DNA of 46,914 nucleotides from Chloroflexota bacterium. Its GTDB lineage: Bacteria > Chloroflexota > Anaerolineae > Caldilineales > Caldilineaceae. The notes beneath the pieces are model-generated. The model saw only the letters and a program-made list of their open reading frames with translations. It was not told the DNA's origin and did not search any database. Shown one piece after another: positions 1 to 8,909 of the stretch. The stretch lies in NCBI GenBank assembly GCA_003577005.1, contig QEUW01000018.1, positions 1 to 46,914 of the forward strand, in the 5' to 3' direction. The position numbers and the translations under genes were made by a program. How positions within the stretch are numbered: the stretch's first letter is position 1; every line of letters begins with the position of its first letter.

Positions 1-341
1 TGATCTTACCGGTTGCCGGTCACAAAGGCTATGGTCTGGCCGTAGCCGCTGAGTTTTTGACCGGTATTCTGTTGGGGGAGGCGCATGAACTGAACTGGTT
101 GATCTTGGCGCTGAATGCAACTGCCTTTCGCCCGGCAGAAGATTATGCCACCTGCGCCGCGACCTTTGTCCACAACCTGAAGGCAACACCGCCCGCCCCA
201 GGCTTTGACCAGGTGCTGGCGCCCGGCGAACCGGAAGCACGATCGGCCGAACGAAACCTGGTAGAGGGAATCCCGTTGCCGGATGAGATCTGGACGATGC
301 TTCAAGAGGCAGCCCACAATGCAGGTGTTCGGCCTCAGTGA
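1..341 (+). CDS. Malate/L-lactate/ureidoglycolate-type dehydrogenase (Ldh2 family), C-terminal part
   Basis: The reading frame is open from base 3 to the stop at 339-341, giving 112 residues; the start lies outside the window. The first residues read LPVAGHKGYGLAVAAEFLTG, the glycine/lysine-rich signature of the NAD(P)-dependent Ldh2 family (malate, sulfolactate, 2,3-diketogulonate or ureidoglycolate dehydrogenases), which oxidise 2-hydroxy acids. The C-terminal region after it (EARSAERNLVEGIPLPDEIW) also fits the family. It ends convergently with the PhyH-like gene at 434-1345, with a strong hairpin between. Substrate cannot be assigned from this fragment. The family call is secure; the exact activity is not. 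Confidence 0.85.
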   Translation, partial: ILPVAGHKGYGLAVAAEFLTGILLGEAHELNWLILALNATAFRPAEDYATCAATFVHNLKATPPAPGFDQVLAPGEPEARSAERNLVEGIPLPDEIWTMLQEAAHNAGVRPQ

Positions 342-363
342 CAACGACAGTGTTCCGCCAGAT

Positions 364-407
364 GGGAATGGCGGGGTTCGCACCCTCGTGCGAACCCCGC
401 CATTCCC
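364..407. terminator. Perfect 20-bp inverted repeat between convergent genes
   Basis: GGGAATGGCGGGGTTCGCAC at 364-383 is the exact reverse complement of 388-407, with a 4-nt loop. It lies 22 bases after one stop codon and 26 bases from the other, so it probably ends or protects both transcripts. Neither side has a clear U-tract, so it is not a textbook intrinsic terminator. Confidence 0.7.
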
Positions 408-433
408 GTTAAAACCGGTAGAACCGACCTTCT

Positions 434-1345
434 CTAGGCCGCGTACCCGTCCTCGTTGTTCTTGCGCCAATTGGGCCGGTAGCCGCGCGTGCTTCCAAAA
501 CCATAGGAGCGGCCGATCTGGTTCGGGCTGGACCATGGCCATGCCTGTCCTCCGATGACCCGGAATTCTTCACCCTGGCCACAGAGCCAGTAGAACATGT
601 GGGCCACATAGCGAGCCTGGTTATGACCCCCATAGTAAGCACTCTGGAAGTCAAAATCGGGTTCGATGATCCAATCGCGCGCCGGGTCAACGGTGCGCCA
701 GTAGTTGTACTTGAGCATGTGGCGAGTGCCTTTGGCCGTGGAGAGACCGCGGCGGTGGAGAATGCTCTGATGGTGGATGCCGATGGTGCCGGCCGGTCCA
801 TCGGCAAAGATGCCAGGATCTTCCTCTTTGCGCCGGCTAGGCTCGATATGTGTTCCCGGCACCAGTTCGGTCGGGCCCAGTTCGACGGGAGTGTCCTGGG
901 GGAAATAGAAGACCTCGACTGAATTGAGTTCGGGGCCAAAGATGTGGTCAGCGTCATGGTGCCAGCGTTGGGCAGGTTGGGGACACTCTACCTTGTGGTG
1001 GCTCACCAGCACGGGCAGCCCCACATTCCTGCCCAAGAGCGAGCGCATGGCGCCTGCGACCTGGGGGTTGAGCAGCACATGGTCGATAAACCAATCTTCC
1101 AAAAGGATGGTGCTGGGTTCGTGTGATTTGCGAATGCGCTCCAGGTCGGCGCTGGTCATGCCCACTGGAATATAGCTGGGATCGGCGGGAATTTTGCCCT
1201 CCAGATACTCACGGGTGCGCTGGTTGATTTCAGCCGGCACCACGCCTTTCAGGAGCAAGTACCCCTCGCGGCAAAATTGTAGCACCTGTGAATCGGTCAA
1301 GGTTGGTTCGCAATCGAAGGTTCGGTTGTTGGCGTCGTAGTTCAT
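434..1345 (-). CDS. Phytanoyl-CoA dioxygenase (PhyH) family protein
   Basis: 303 residues. Fe(II)/2-oxoglutarate dioxygenase of the PhyH family, which hydroxylates or oxidatively cleaves small substrates. The metal triad is visible: HHDAD (H-x-D) after the conserved HHKVECPQPAQRW stretch, and a distal histidine in SILHRRG; an arginine (GTRHML) follows as 2-oxoglutarate ligand. The start was set at the ATG at 1343-1345 because GAGGAG lies 8 bases upstream; the longer open frame to 1444 has no comparable site. It is the last gene after the transporter set on the same strand, so it may act on the imported compound. A second, distinct PhyH gene is at 9904-10662. Substrate unknown. Confidence 0.85.
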   Translation of the reverse strand: MNYDANNRTFDCEPTLTDSQVLQFCREGYLLLKGVVPAEINQRTREYLEGKIPADPSYIPVGMTSADLERIRKSHEPSTILLEDWFIDHVLLNPQVAGAMRSLLGRNVGLPVLVSHHKVECPQPAQRWHHDADHIFGPELNSVEVFYFPQDTPVELGPTELVPGTHIEPSRRKEEDPGIFADGPAGTIGIHHQSILHRRGLSTAKGTRHMLKYNYWRTVDPARDWIIEPDFDFQSAYYGGHNQARYVAHMFYWLCGQGEEFRVIGGQAWPWSSPNQIGRSYGFGSTRGYRPNWRKNNEDGYAA

Positions 1346-1519
1346 CTGAGTCTCCTCAAACGTGTACTGTGTGATCATGAGATTGAAACTGGAGTCTGGC
1401 GAATTTTGCTGACACGGGAGAATATGTCCTCTGTCATTGGTCATTTATCTCTCGTGTGGTGTACAAAAAACGCCGGAGTCCTGATTGAAAGAGAGCAGTT
1501 ACTGTGCAGCCTCATCGTA

Positions 1520-1562
1520 CTCGTACTCGTTCTCGACAAAGACTTTGAAGAACGAGTACGAG
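1520..1562. repeat. Fold-back of the CTCGTACTCGTTCT type
   Basis: CTCGTACTCGTTCT at 1520-1533 pairs perfectly with AGAACGAGTACGAG at 1549-1562. It sits between oppF and the PhyH-like gene. The arms are built from a short ACTCGT-like word, and a very similar fold-back occurs at 31540-31593, so this is a dispersed family rather than a one-off terminator. Confidence 0.7.
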
Positions 1563-1594
1563 CAGGGGGCTGAATCGTTACAGTTAGCAGCCGC

Positions 1595-2629
1595 TCAATC
1601 TCCGGTCGGCAAAGTCGGCGCAATGCCTTCCAGCGTCAACTCCGTCGCCAGATGGCAGGCGACATAGTGGTTGGGCGTCACTTCATTCAGAGGCGGCTCC
1701 TCGGTTTTGCAAATGTCTTTGGCGTAGCGACAGCGGGGGTGGAAAACGCACCCCGGCACCGTCTTACTCGGATCGGCGGCTTCCCCGCCCAAGATGATCC
1801 GCTGCCGTTGATGGGTCGGGTTGGGGCGCGGCACCGCCGAGAGCAGGGCTTCCGTGTACGGGTGTTTGGGTGCGGTCATGAGCTCTTCAGTGGCGGCCAG
1901 TTCCACCACCCGTCCCACATACATGACCGCTACACGGTTGCTGATGTGGCGCACCACGCTCATGTCGTGGGCCACAAAGAGATAGGTCAGCTTGTAGTGA
2001 TCCTGCAAGTCTTGTAACAGGTTGACGATTTGCGATTGGATCGAAACATCCAACGCCGAGACCGGCTCATCGCAGATCACTAGTTTGGGGCGTTGCACGA
2101 GGGCGCGCGCAATGCCGATGCGCTGGCGTTGGCCGCCACTAAAGCTGTGCGGGTAACGGCGCAAATGTTCCAACTTCAAGCCCACTGCCAGCAACATCTC
2201 AGCAACCCGGTCTTCCAGTTCCCGGCCTTTGGCTAACCCGTGGGCCAGGAGCGGCTCGCCCACCAGTTCCAAAACAGTCATCCGGGGGTTGAGGGAAGCG
2301 TAGGGGTCTTGGAAGATCATCTGCATATTTTTGCGAAACACTTTGAGCGCCTGTTTTTCCAACCGGTTGACCGGGATGATCCCCTCGTCCCCATGAAAAA
2401 GAATATCGCCAGCGGTTGGCTGGTAGACCCGTGCAATGCAGCGGCCAGTCGTCGTTTTCCCGCAACCACTCTCGCCCACCAGCCCCAGGGTTTCGCCGGC
2501 GCCGATGGTAAAACTGACATCGTCGACGGCCTTGACAAAGCCGCGCGTACGGCGCAGAATCCCCTGTTGGATGGGGAAATATTTCTTGAGGTTCCGTACT
2601 TCAAGCAGCGGTTTATGCTCAACCGTCAT
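1595..2629 (-). CDS. oppF: Oligopeptide/dipeptide-type ABC transporter ATP-binding protein (OppF-like)
   Basis: 344 residues, cytoplasmic ATPase of a peptide/nickel-type importer. Walker A is GESGCGKTT at residues 52-60, the signature is FSGGQRQRIGIARAL, Walker B is LVICDEPVSALD, and the oligopeptide-specific C-terminal cysteine region GCVFHPRCRYAKDIC is present. The ATG at 2629 is chosen because GAGGTG lies just upstream; it overlaps the end of the OppCD gene by 11 bases, which implies translational coupling. The second ATPase half of the transporter is fused to the permease in the upstream gene. Family assignment is firm; the ligand could be a peptide or another small molecule such as a sugar or opine. 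Confidence 0.93.
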   Translation of the reverse strand: MTVEHKPLLEVRNLKKYFPIQQGILRRTRGFVKAVDDVSFTIGAGETLGLVGESGCGKTTTGRCIARVYQPTAGDILFHGDEGIIPVNRLEKQALKVFRKNMQMIFQDPYASLNPRMTVLELVGEPLLAHGLAKGRELEDRVAEMLLAVGLKLEHLRRYPHSFSGGQRQRIGIARALVQRPKLVICDEPVSALDVSIQSQIVNLLQDLQDHYKLTYLFVAHDMSVVRHISNRVAVMYVGRVVELAATEELMTAPKHPYTEALLSAVPRPNPTHQRQRIILGGEAADPSKTVPGCVFHPRCRYAKDICKTEEPPLNEVTPNHYVACHLATELTLEGIAPTLPTGD

Positions 2630-4895
2630 GATGCACCTCACGTCGGCTTGTCAGAGGTGTTGGTTGCGCCGGCGCAACGGGCAACGTTGCCGCGCCATCC
2701 GCCTCGGTGGCGGCGCTATAGAGAAAACAGCGCACGGCATGGTCGGGGTCTTGTTCGACCAGCGCCGGCATGGCCTGGTCACAGACGCCGACCATAAAAT
2801 TGGGACAACGGTCGCAAAACGGGCACCCGGGCGGCGGGTCATAGGGGTCGGGGACAACGCCTTCAATTGCGGTCAACCGCCTCTGCTTCGGGCCGTCGAT
2901 ATGAGGAATCGATGACAGCAACCCCCGCGTATAAGGGTGTAGCGGGTTGCTAAAAATGCGGCCAACGCTCCCCTGTTCCATCACGCGCCCCATGTACATC
3001 ACGGCCACGGTATGGGCGATCTCGGCAATTACACCCAGGTTGTGGGTGATAAACAGGATGGCCATGTTCAACTCGTTCTGTAACCTTGTGAGTAGTTCCA
3101 ATATCTGCGCCTGGATGGTGACATCCAACGCAGTGGTCGGCTCATCGGCAATCAGCAAGTCCGGGTTGCAGGAGAGGGCCATGGCGATCATGGCGCGCTG
3201 GCGCATCCCGCCGCTCAGTTGGTGAGGGTAGGCATCGACGGTTCGCGTTGCGCCGGAGATGCCCACGCGCTGTAAGAGATCGATGGCAAGCTCCTGCGCT
3301 TGGGGCCGGCTCAGGGGTTGGTGGAGCAGGATCGCTTCCATGATCTGGTTGCCGATGGTGTGCATGGGGCCAAAGGAGGTCATAGGCTCCTGAAAGATCA
3401 TGCTGATCTTGCCGCCGCGGATCGCACGAATTTCTTTGCCTTGCGGATCGAGTTGGGTCAGGTCGATCACCTCGGTGGATGCCCCATTGGCCGGTCGCTG
3501 ATAGTAGAGGATGGCGCCATCGACAATTTTGGCCGGCGGAGAAGGGACAATGCGCAAAATCGACTGGGCGGTCACCGATTTGCCACAGCCGCTTTCGCCG
3601 ATCACCCCCAGCGTCTGGCCGCGGGCTATTTGCAGATTCACGCCATCGACGGCGCGCACAATGCCCTCTTGCAGAAAGAAGTGCGTTTTCAAGTTTTTGA
3701 TCTCTAGCAACAGATCGTCCTGAGGTTTCATCATTGCTCTACTAGCATCGCGCAACCCATCGCCGAGAAAATTGAACATGAGCACCGTCGTCACGACAAA
3801 GAGGGCCGGTAGCAGCAGCCAGGGGCGCAACGCCACTGACACAATCTGTTGCGCATCCTTGAGCAACACGCCCCAACTGACCGCCGGCGGCTGTAGACCG
3901 AGACCCAGAAAACTGAGCGCAGTTTCTCCCAGGATCATGTGGGGGATGGCAAGGGTAATGGCGACTACAATATAGCTCAAAAAGAGCGGCAAGAGATGGC
4001 GCGTGATAATGCGCCATTCGCTGACGCCGGAGACGCGCGCGGCAATCGTAAAATCCTCTTCGCGTAAGGCCAGCAACTTGCCACGCACGGTGCGCGCCAG
4101 GCCAGCCCAGCCGACAATCGAGAGAACGATCGTGATCGCAAAATAGGTCTGGATGGTTGTCCATTCGCGGGGCACGGCGGCGGCCAGGGCCATCCAGAGG
4201 GGTAAGGTCGGGATCGACACCAGCAGATCAATGGTGCGCTGAATCATTTCATCGACTACACCGCCAAAATAGCCGGAGACGCCACCAATGATCAGCCCTA
4301 GTAAGAAACTCAAGAGCACCCCCACCAGGCCAATGGTCAGCGAGATGCGCGTCCCGTAGATGACACGCGAGAAAAGATCGCGCCCCAAGCGGTCGGTGCC
4401 AAAGAGAAAGAGATACCCTGGTTCCTCGACGCCAAAGAGGTGACGATTCGTTCTCCACAACCCCCACAATTTGTACTCATCGCCTTGTACCCACAAGCGC
4501 AGGGGAAAACGCTCTTCTTTGTTGACTTCGAAGACCCGATTGAATTTTTCGTCAACGGTGCCGGTCAGGCCGTAGACAAAGGGGCCGACAAAGCGTGTGC
4601 GCCCTTCCTCTTCGACAAAAAAACGGATGCGCGTTGGCGGGGCGAAAAGATGCCTTTGAAAATCGCGATCGGTCCGGTAGGGGGCGATCACTTCGCAGAA
4701 CGCAGCCACCAGATACAGGAGGGTCAATACCACCAGGGCAACCTGGGCCGGTTTATGCTTGCGAAATTTCAGCCGCATCAGCTTCCACTGCGAAGCGGTG
4801 TAGAGTTCCTGTTTCGCCCGGTCACGGGGGGAAGCGTCTGCCGTCTGCGAACCTGCTCCTAATCCGTCACTATACCCTTTCATCTCTACGGTCAT
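2619..4895 (-). CDS. ABC transporter permease-ATPase fusion (OppC-OppD)
   Basis: 758 residues in one open frame. Residues 1 to about 385 are an OppC/DppC permease: N-terminal TM segment near residues 50-70, a periplasmic insert, then the EAA-type region ([23 protein letters not shown]) and the family ending GDGLRDA. Immediately afterwards, [20 protein letters not shown] starts a complete OppD ATPase with Walker A GESGCGKS, signature [15 protein letters not shown], Walker [13 protein letters not shown] and the C-terminal [10 protein letters not shown] motif. The start ATG overlaps the OppB stop by 4 bases (ATGA). Oddity: at the junction a tandem TAGTAG lies one base out of frame (3739-3744), so a one-base loss joining two genes cannot be excluded; permease/ATPase fusions do exist in this family. 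Confidence 0.88.
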   Translation of the reverse strand: MTVEMKGYSDGLGAGSQTADASPRDRAKQELYTASQWKLMRLKFRKHKPAQVALVVLTLLYLVAAFCEVIAPYRTDRDFQRHLFAPPTRIRFFVEEEGRTRFVGPFVYGLTGTVDEKFNRVFEVNKEERFPLRLWVQGDEYKLWGLWRTNRHLFGVEEPGYLFLFGTDRLGRDLFSRVIYGTRISLTIGLVGVLLSFLLGLIIGGVSGYFGGVVDEMIQRTIDLLVSIPTLPLWMALAAAVPREWTTIQTYFAITIVLSIVGWAGLARTVRGKLLALREEDFTIAARVSGVSEWRIITRHLLPLFLSYIVVAITLAIPHMILGETALSFLGLGLQPPAVSWGVLLKDAQQIVSVALRPWLLLPALFVVTTVLMFNFLGDGLRDASRAMMKPQDDLLLEIKNLKTHFFLQEGIVRAVDGVNLQIARGQTLGVIGESGCGKSVTAQSILRIVPSPPAKIVDGAILYYQRPANGASTEVIDLTQLDPQGKEIRAIRGGKISMIFQEPMTSFGPMHTIGNQIMEAILLHQPLSRPQAQELAIDLLQRVGISGATRTVDAYPHQLSGGMRQRAMIAMALSCNPDLLIADEPTTALDVTIQAQILELLTRLQNELNMAILFITHNLGVIAEIAHTVAVMYMGRVMEQGSVGRIFSNPLHPYTRGLLSSIPHIDGPKQRRLTAIEGVVPDPYDPPPGCPFCDRCPNFMVGVCDQAMPALVEQDPDHAVRCFLYSAATEADGAATLPVAPAQPTPLTSRREVHHDG

Positions 4896-5893
4896 TGGGC
4901 GACTTCCTCGTAGCGAATGCGCGGGTCCAACCAGACCAGCAAAATATCAGAGATCAACGTGCCGACGACGGTCAAGACGCTGAGGACAAAGACAATGCTG
5001 CCGGCCAGGTACATATCCTGGTTCATCAATGCTGTGAACAAAACGGGGCCGATGGTCGGGATGTTCAGCACCATGGAGACCAATACCTCTCCGCCCACAA
5101 TGCCCGGCAGCATCCAGCCAATCGTGCTGATGACCGGGTTCATGGCTGTGCGCACGGGATATTTCACCAACAGACGGAGTTCGCTCAACCCCTTGGCGCG
5201 GGCGGTGATCACATATTGTTTGTTCAGTTCGTCGAGCATCATGCCGCGCATGGTGCGCATCAGGCCGGCGGTGCCGCTCATCCCGATGATCACCACCGGC
5301 ACCCAAATATGCTTCAACAGGTCAAGCACTTTTGCGAAGCTCCAAGGCGCGTTTTCAAACTGGGGTGAAAAGAGGCCAATGGCGGAAATATCAAAGGTGA
5401 CAAAGGCGATCCAGATAAAGATCAGCGCCAACAAGAAGGAAGGCACGGCCACCCCGATGAAGGAGATAAAGGTCCAGAAATAATCCACCAGGGAATATTG
5501 ATGGGTCGCCGAATAGATGCCAATCGGCACGGCAACCATCCAGATAAAGATGGTCGTGGCAATAGAGACCGCGGCCGTCAGCGGGACGCGCGCCAGCAGA
5601 ATATCGGCTACCGGTCGATTGTATTGAAACGAGTTGCCGAAATTGCCGTAGAATAAAATGTTTTTCATCCAGAGCAGATATTGCTCGGGCAATGTTCTGT
5701 CCAAGCCGTAGAGCAATCTAAGCTGTGTAATCTGTTCCTCGTGAATGGTTGTACCCGATGCGCGCAGTTGCATGATGTACATGTTCAAAAAATCACCCGG
5801 CGGGAGTTCGATGAGGGTGAACGAGATGATCGAGATCATGAACAACAGCGGGATTAGAATCAAAATCCGTTTGGCAATATAGGGCAACAACAT
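4892..5893 (-). CDS. oppB: Peptide-type ABC transporter permease (OppB/DppB-like)
   Basis: 333 residues, integral membrane protein with about six TM helices. The N-terminus MLLPYIAKRILILIPLLF is the usual first helix of OppB, followed by the characteristic LPPGDF, YGLDRTLPEQYLLW and the EAA-loop region RTMRGMMLDELNKQYVITARAKGLSE. The start is the ATG at 5893, with AAAGGG about 8 bases upstream; an in-frame TTG at 5932 is a less likely alternative. It follows the binding-protein gene after a 120-base gap that holds a strong hairpin, and it overlaps the OppCD gene by 4 bases. Confidence 0.92.
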   Translation of the reverse strand: MLLPYIAKRILILIPLLFMISIISFTLIELPPGDFLNMYIMQLRASGTTIHEEQITQLRLLYGLDRTLPEQYLLWMKNILFYGNFGNSFQYNRPVADILLARVPLTAAVSIATTIFIWMVAVPIGIYSATHQYSLVDYFWTFISFIGVAVPSFLLALIFIWIAFVTFDISAIGLFSPQFENAPWSFAKVLDLLKHIWVPVVIIGMSGTAGLMRTMRGMMLDELNKQYVITARAKGLSELRLLVKYPVRTAMNPVISTIGWMLPGIVGGEVLVSMVLNIPTIGPVLFTALMNQDMYLAGSIVFVLSVLTVVGTLISDILLVWLDPRIRYEEVAQ

Positions 5894-5946
5894 GAGTACG
5901 ATCCCTTTGGCATCTATCGTTTCACTTCGCAAACTGGTACAGTGCA

Positions 5947-6004
5947 GCGTAAAACAGTAACCAGTGTCAGTGCAATACGCTGGTAACTGGTTACTGTTTT
6001 ACGC
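5947..6004. repeat. 18-bp fold-back between binding-protein gene and oppB
   Basis: GCGTAAAACAGTAACCAG at 5947-5964 is perfectly complementary to 5987-6004, with a 22-base loop. Placed just downstream of the binding-protein stop on the minus strand, it could stabilise that mRNA or partly terminate, giving more binding protein than permease, a common arrangement in such operons. The function is inferred. Confidence 0.7.
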
Positions 6005-6013
6005 CGTTGTACA

Positions 6014-8044
6014 CTAATTCTTATAGAAGAACCACTCGGCTGCAGCCGCGTTTTCGATGGCGACACCGGTCTCGGCCACATTGCCCAACTGGGCGTTGAC
6101 AATCAGTGGCCCTTGGACTGGATCGACAATGGGAATCCAGAACATGTTGTCAGCAATGATCTGGCGCATCTCATCCCAAAGCTGTTTCTGCGTGTTGGGA
6201 TTCGACGTGGCAAAGAGTTGATCTTGTTTGGCGCGCAGATCCAGATAGGCTTGGGGCGGTTCGATGCCTACCACCCTGGGGTCGGTCTCATCGGGGTTCG
6301 CCGCGGCCTCTCTGCCACCGCCCATGTTCCAACTCACCCAACGCATCCACAATGGCGCATAGGTCTGCTGCCAGGCCTGGCCGATGTAGTCGCCGTTTTC
6401 GTGGAAAGGCCAGCGCGGGTAGTGCGCCCACCAGGTGAAGGCCTGGCTCTCGTTGGCGCCGGTCTTGGTCAAGAAAAGATTGGTCTCGATCTGCTTGACG
6501 GTGGTGCAAATCCCCACATCTTGCCAGAACTTTGCGACCATTTCACCGACGGGAATCTCTTCGCCGGTAAATTCAGCCATCTCAAAGGGAATCGTGAAGG
6601 GATTGCCATTCGGCCCCAGGCGACAACCATCGGCGTCGGTCTGGTCTAAGCCCAAGCCATCAAGAATCGCACGGGCGCCATCGGGGTCATACCCTGGCGC
6701 AGGAATCGTTTGCGGCTCTGCTGCAATGCCGAAGTAGACCGCATCAATGATTTGCGCCCGGTCGATTGCCATGGAGAGCGCCTTACGAAACTCGACATTG
6801 CCCACAAATTCTTGCCAGATCGGGTCTTCATAGGTAATATTGAGGAAGACTTCCCCCAGCGAGGCGTGCTGATCCTGGATGTGGACTCTGTAGCCTTTCT
6901 CGTCGGCATATTGCATGTAGAGGGGCAAGCTGGCCGGGTTGACAGGACGCCGCGCCAGGTCCACATTGCCGGCGATAATCTCAACGGCCGCCGCGCTCAC
7001 ATCTTGCACAATTTTCACTTCCACCGTATCGATGTAGGGCAGTTGTTGGCCCCACTCATCGACCTTCCAGTAGTAGGGGTTGCGTTCCAGTTTGGCGCTT
7101 GTCTCGCTCATCTCGGTGAGGATCCAGGGGCTGTAGCGGGGCAAGCCAGTCAGGTGTTGGTTGTTGCTGTTCAGGTAATACCCCCAGAGCCGGTGCCACT
7201 CACCCTCTTCAAAGCCTTGTTCCCTAACCTTGGCTGCCAGTTCATCTGGATCGGCATAATCGGCATGGATCTGCTTCAAGTAGTCGCTGTCGGTCAAATT
7301 GCCCAATCCGGCACCATACGTCATCAAGCCGGTCCAACCGCCGTAGGGTTGATCAAAGGAAAAGGTAAAAGTGTAGTCATCAACGACAGCAAAGGTGGGC
7401 GGATTGCCGTCCGGTTTGTGGCCAGCGCGGAAATTCTGGCCGATAACCGGCGTCAGCAGGTCATGATTCATCACGTCGTTCCACCAGAAGGCGATGTCTT
7501 CGCTGGTAAAGTCGGCGCCGTTGGAGAACTTCATCCCTTTGCGCATGTGGAAGGTGAAGACTTTTTCATCATCGCTCACGTCGATGGCCTTGAAAATGCC
7601 ACCGGTCAGCGTGGCCGCATCATGGGAGAGGCCGGCTGTTTCCATCCATTGCTCATTGTTCGCCCAGCCAGCATCATGGCCGACCGTGCCGGCGTCATAG
7701 TCGATCAGTCTGAGAGTGCCGCCATACACCCCCTTTTCCATGGTGGTCCAGGGAATGCGTGGGTTGCCGACTAATGGCTCCAATGGGATGCGTTCTTCAA
7801 TCGGGGGCAGTTCACCGGCGGCGACTCTGGCTGCCAACATTGGCGCCTCGCAGAAGGTCATCCCTTCGCTCCATGCTGCATCACAGCTGGCGCCTGCGCC
7901 CGCTTGGGCAGCGGCCTCATTGGCCGGTCTTTCCGTGTCTACTGCGGCTGAGGCCTGTTCTGCCGGAGCAGCCGTCCCCTGGCAGCCGACCAGGACGAGC
8001 AACACCGCACTCACCAGCAAGCTGGTAATCCGCTTCTTCCTCAT
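6014..8044 (-). CDS. ABC transporter substrate-binding lipoprotein (SBP_bac_5 family)
   Basis: 676 residues, extracytoplasmic peptide/nickel-type solute-binding protein. The signal peptide MRKKRITSLLVSAVLLVLVGC ends in the lipobox LVGC, so Cys21 would be lipidated and anchor the protein at the membrane. The family core is recognisable: FTFHMRKGMKFSNGADFTSED, then YWKVDEWGQQLPYIDTV and FRKALSMAIDR. At 676 residues it is longer than the usual 500-550, typical of large Chloroflexota members. AGGAGAGG lies 6 bases upstream of the ATG. It is the first gene of the transport operon and has a good promoter about 190 bases upstream, leaving a long leader. Ligand unknown; similar proteins bind peptides, oligosaccharides or opines. 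Confidence 0.92.
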   Translation of the reverse strand: MRKKRITSLLVSAVLLVLVGCQGTAAPAEQASAAVDTERPANEAAAQAGAGASCDAAWSEGMTFCEAPMLAARVAAGELPPIEERIPLEPLVGNPRIPWTTMEKGVYGGTLRLIDYDAGTVGHDAGWANNEQWMETAGLSHDAATLTGGIFKAIDVSDDEKVFTFHMRKGMKFSNGADFTSEDIAFWWNDVMNHDLLTPVIGQNFRAGHKPDGNPPTFAVVDDYTFTFSFDQPYGGWTGLMTYGAGLGNLTDSDYLKQIHADYADPDELAAKVREQGFEEGEWHRLWGYYLNSNNQHLTGLPRYSPWILTEMSETSAKLERNPYYWKVDEWGQQLPYIDTVEVKIVQDVSAAAVEIIAGNVDLARRPVNPASLPLYMQYADEKGYRVHIQDQHASLGEVFLNITYEDPIWQEFVGNVEFRKALSMAIDRAQIIDAVYFGIAAEPQTIPAPGYDPDGARAILDGLGLDQTDADGCRLGPNGNPFTIPFEMAEFTGEEIPVGEMVAKFWQDVGICTTVKQIETNLFLTKTGANESQAFTWWAHYPRWPFHENGDYIGQAWQQTYAPLWMRWVSWNMGGGREAAANPDETDPRVVGIEPPQAYLDLRAKQDQLFATSNPNTQKQLWDEMRQIIADNMFWIPIVDPVQGPLIVNAQLGNVAETGVAIENAAAAEWFFYKN

Positions 8045-8231
8045 TTGATCCTCTCCTTTTCGGGCTCAAGTAGGTCCAGTCAGGTTGGGACGAGCAAACC
8101 AGAAAATTCACCGAAACCGGGTATGGCTGAGCATCACCGCCTTTCTCGTTACGCAAATAGAGGGTGGAGCTTGTACAATGGGAATGTTGTCGATCGATGA
8201 ATAATTTGCACGTGTTGTGTGCAATACGCAC

Positions 8232-8260
8232 ATCATAACGGCCATAAAACGAATTGTCAA
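8232..8260 (-). promoter_or_regulatory. Sigma70-type promoter for the transport operon
   Basis: On the minus strand a perfect -35 TTGACA (8255-8260) is followed after 17 bases by TATGAT (8232-8237). Transcription would start near 8225, leaving a leader of about 180 bases before the binding-protein ATG at 8044. Confidence 0.65.
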
Positions 8261-8293
8261 ATCACCAAACGCGCCTGGGAGATCAGTAGGATC

Positions 8294-8704
8294 ATGACAT
8301 TGTTGTGGGTCATCCTGGCAACCGCACTCACATTGGGGCTACTTTTTGCTTTGATCACCTACTCCCTCTTCTGGCTTCAACGCCGGGCTGCCCGCCAATT
8401 TGAGCAAAAGTTCCAAGATGCCAATCAGCTTATCCAGGGGGGACGGCCACCTGCGGCGTGGGTACAGAGCGAACGCGCTCAGGTGAAAAAAATGCGCAGC
8501 CAGGGCAAGAATGGTGCAGCGCAAGCGCGCATTGGCGCGCGCGCCAGGCAGCGTTGTCTGCGCAATTTGCGTGCTTTGATCCATTTTCTGGGAGATGGCC
8601 GGTTTTATGACTCTCTGGAGACCCGTGAATTGATCGTCGAGCGGCTTTGGGGGATTCACGGTCAATGGCTTCAGGAGCCTTGGGAATATTTTATTGACGG
8701 CTAG
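8294..8704 (+). CDS. Small membrane-anchored protein of unknown function
   Basis: 136 residues. I do not recognise a family. The N-terminus MTLLWVILATALTLGLLFAL and the next few residues form one strong TM helix, followed by a basic RR-x-AR stretch, so the rest is probably cytoplasmic. The soluble part is rich in Arg, Lys and Gln with amphipathic helix character (QFEQKFQDANQLI, QARIGARARQRCLRNLRALI) and ends in an aromatic acidic tail (PWEYFIDG). The ATG at 8294 is chosen because the TM helix begins there; the frame is open back to 8219. It is divergent from the transport operon, within its promoter region, and precedes the BKACE operon, so a link to either is possible but unproved. Coding is likely, not certain. 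Confidence 0.6.
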   Translation: MTLLWVILATALTLGLLFALITYSLFWLQRRAARQFEQKFQDANQLIQGGRPPAAWVQSERAQVKKMRSQGKNGAAQARIGARARQRCLRNLRALIHFLGDGRFYDSLETRELIVERLWGIHGQWLQEPWEYFIDG

Positions 8705-8811
8705 CGGGTCCAATCGCTCCGCCGACAATCCCGGCATAGGGCCTTAGCGCGCCTTTTGCAGATCGGGTCCTGTCATGCACCATGCGTATCTATCACGCTC
8801 TGTTTATCAGA

Positions 8812-8841
8812 TTGACAGACGCCGGTCGTAGGCTGTACAAT
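8812..8841 (+). promoter_or_regulatory. Sigma70-type promoter for the BKACE-led operon
   Basis: TTGACA at 8812-8817 and TACAAT at 8836-8841 are 18 bases apart, ending 68 bases before the BKACE ATG. A further TATAAT at 8865-8870 lacks a matching -35 box and might be a secondary start. Confidence 0.6.
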
Positions 8842-8909
8842 GTGCTCTATCCGCATGGAACATGTATAATACGCACACCTCAAACCCCAATACCAGGAGC
8901 AGAGCTTCC

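Noticed and set aside
4595..5368. Plus-strand frame of 257 codons across oppB and OppC-OppD
   Set aside because: It crosses the coupled start/stop of two confidently assigned minus-strand genes and has no start site or recognisable domain.
8045..8225. A known riboswitch in the leader of the binding-protein gene
   Set aside because: I compared it by eye with common cores (cobalamin, glycine, SAM, TPP, guanidine) and saw no match; the region is only noted as a long leader.
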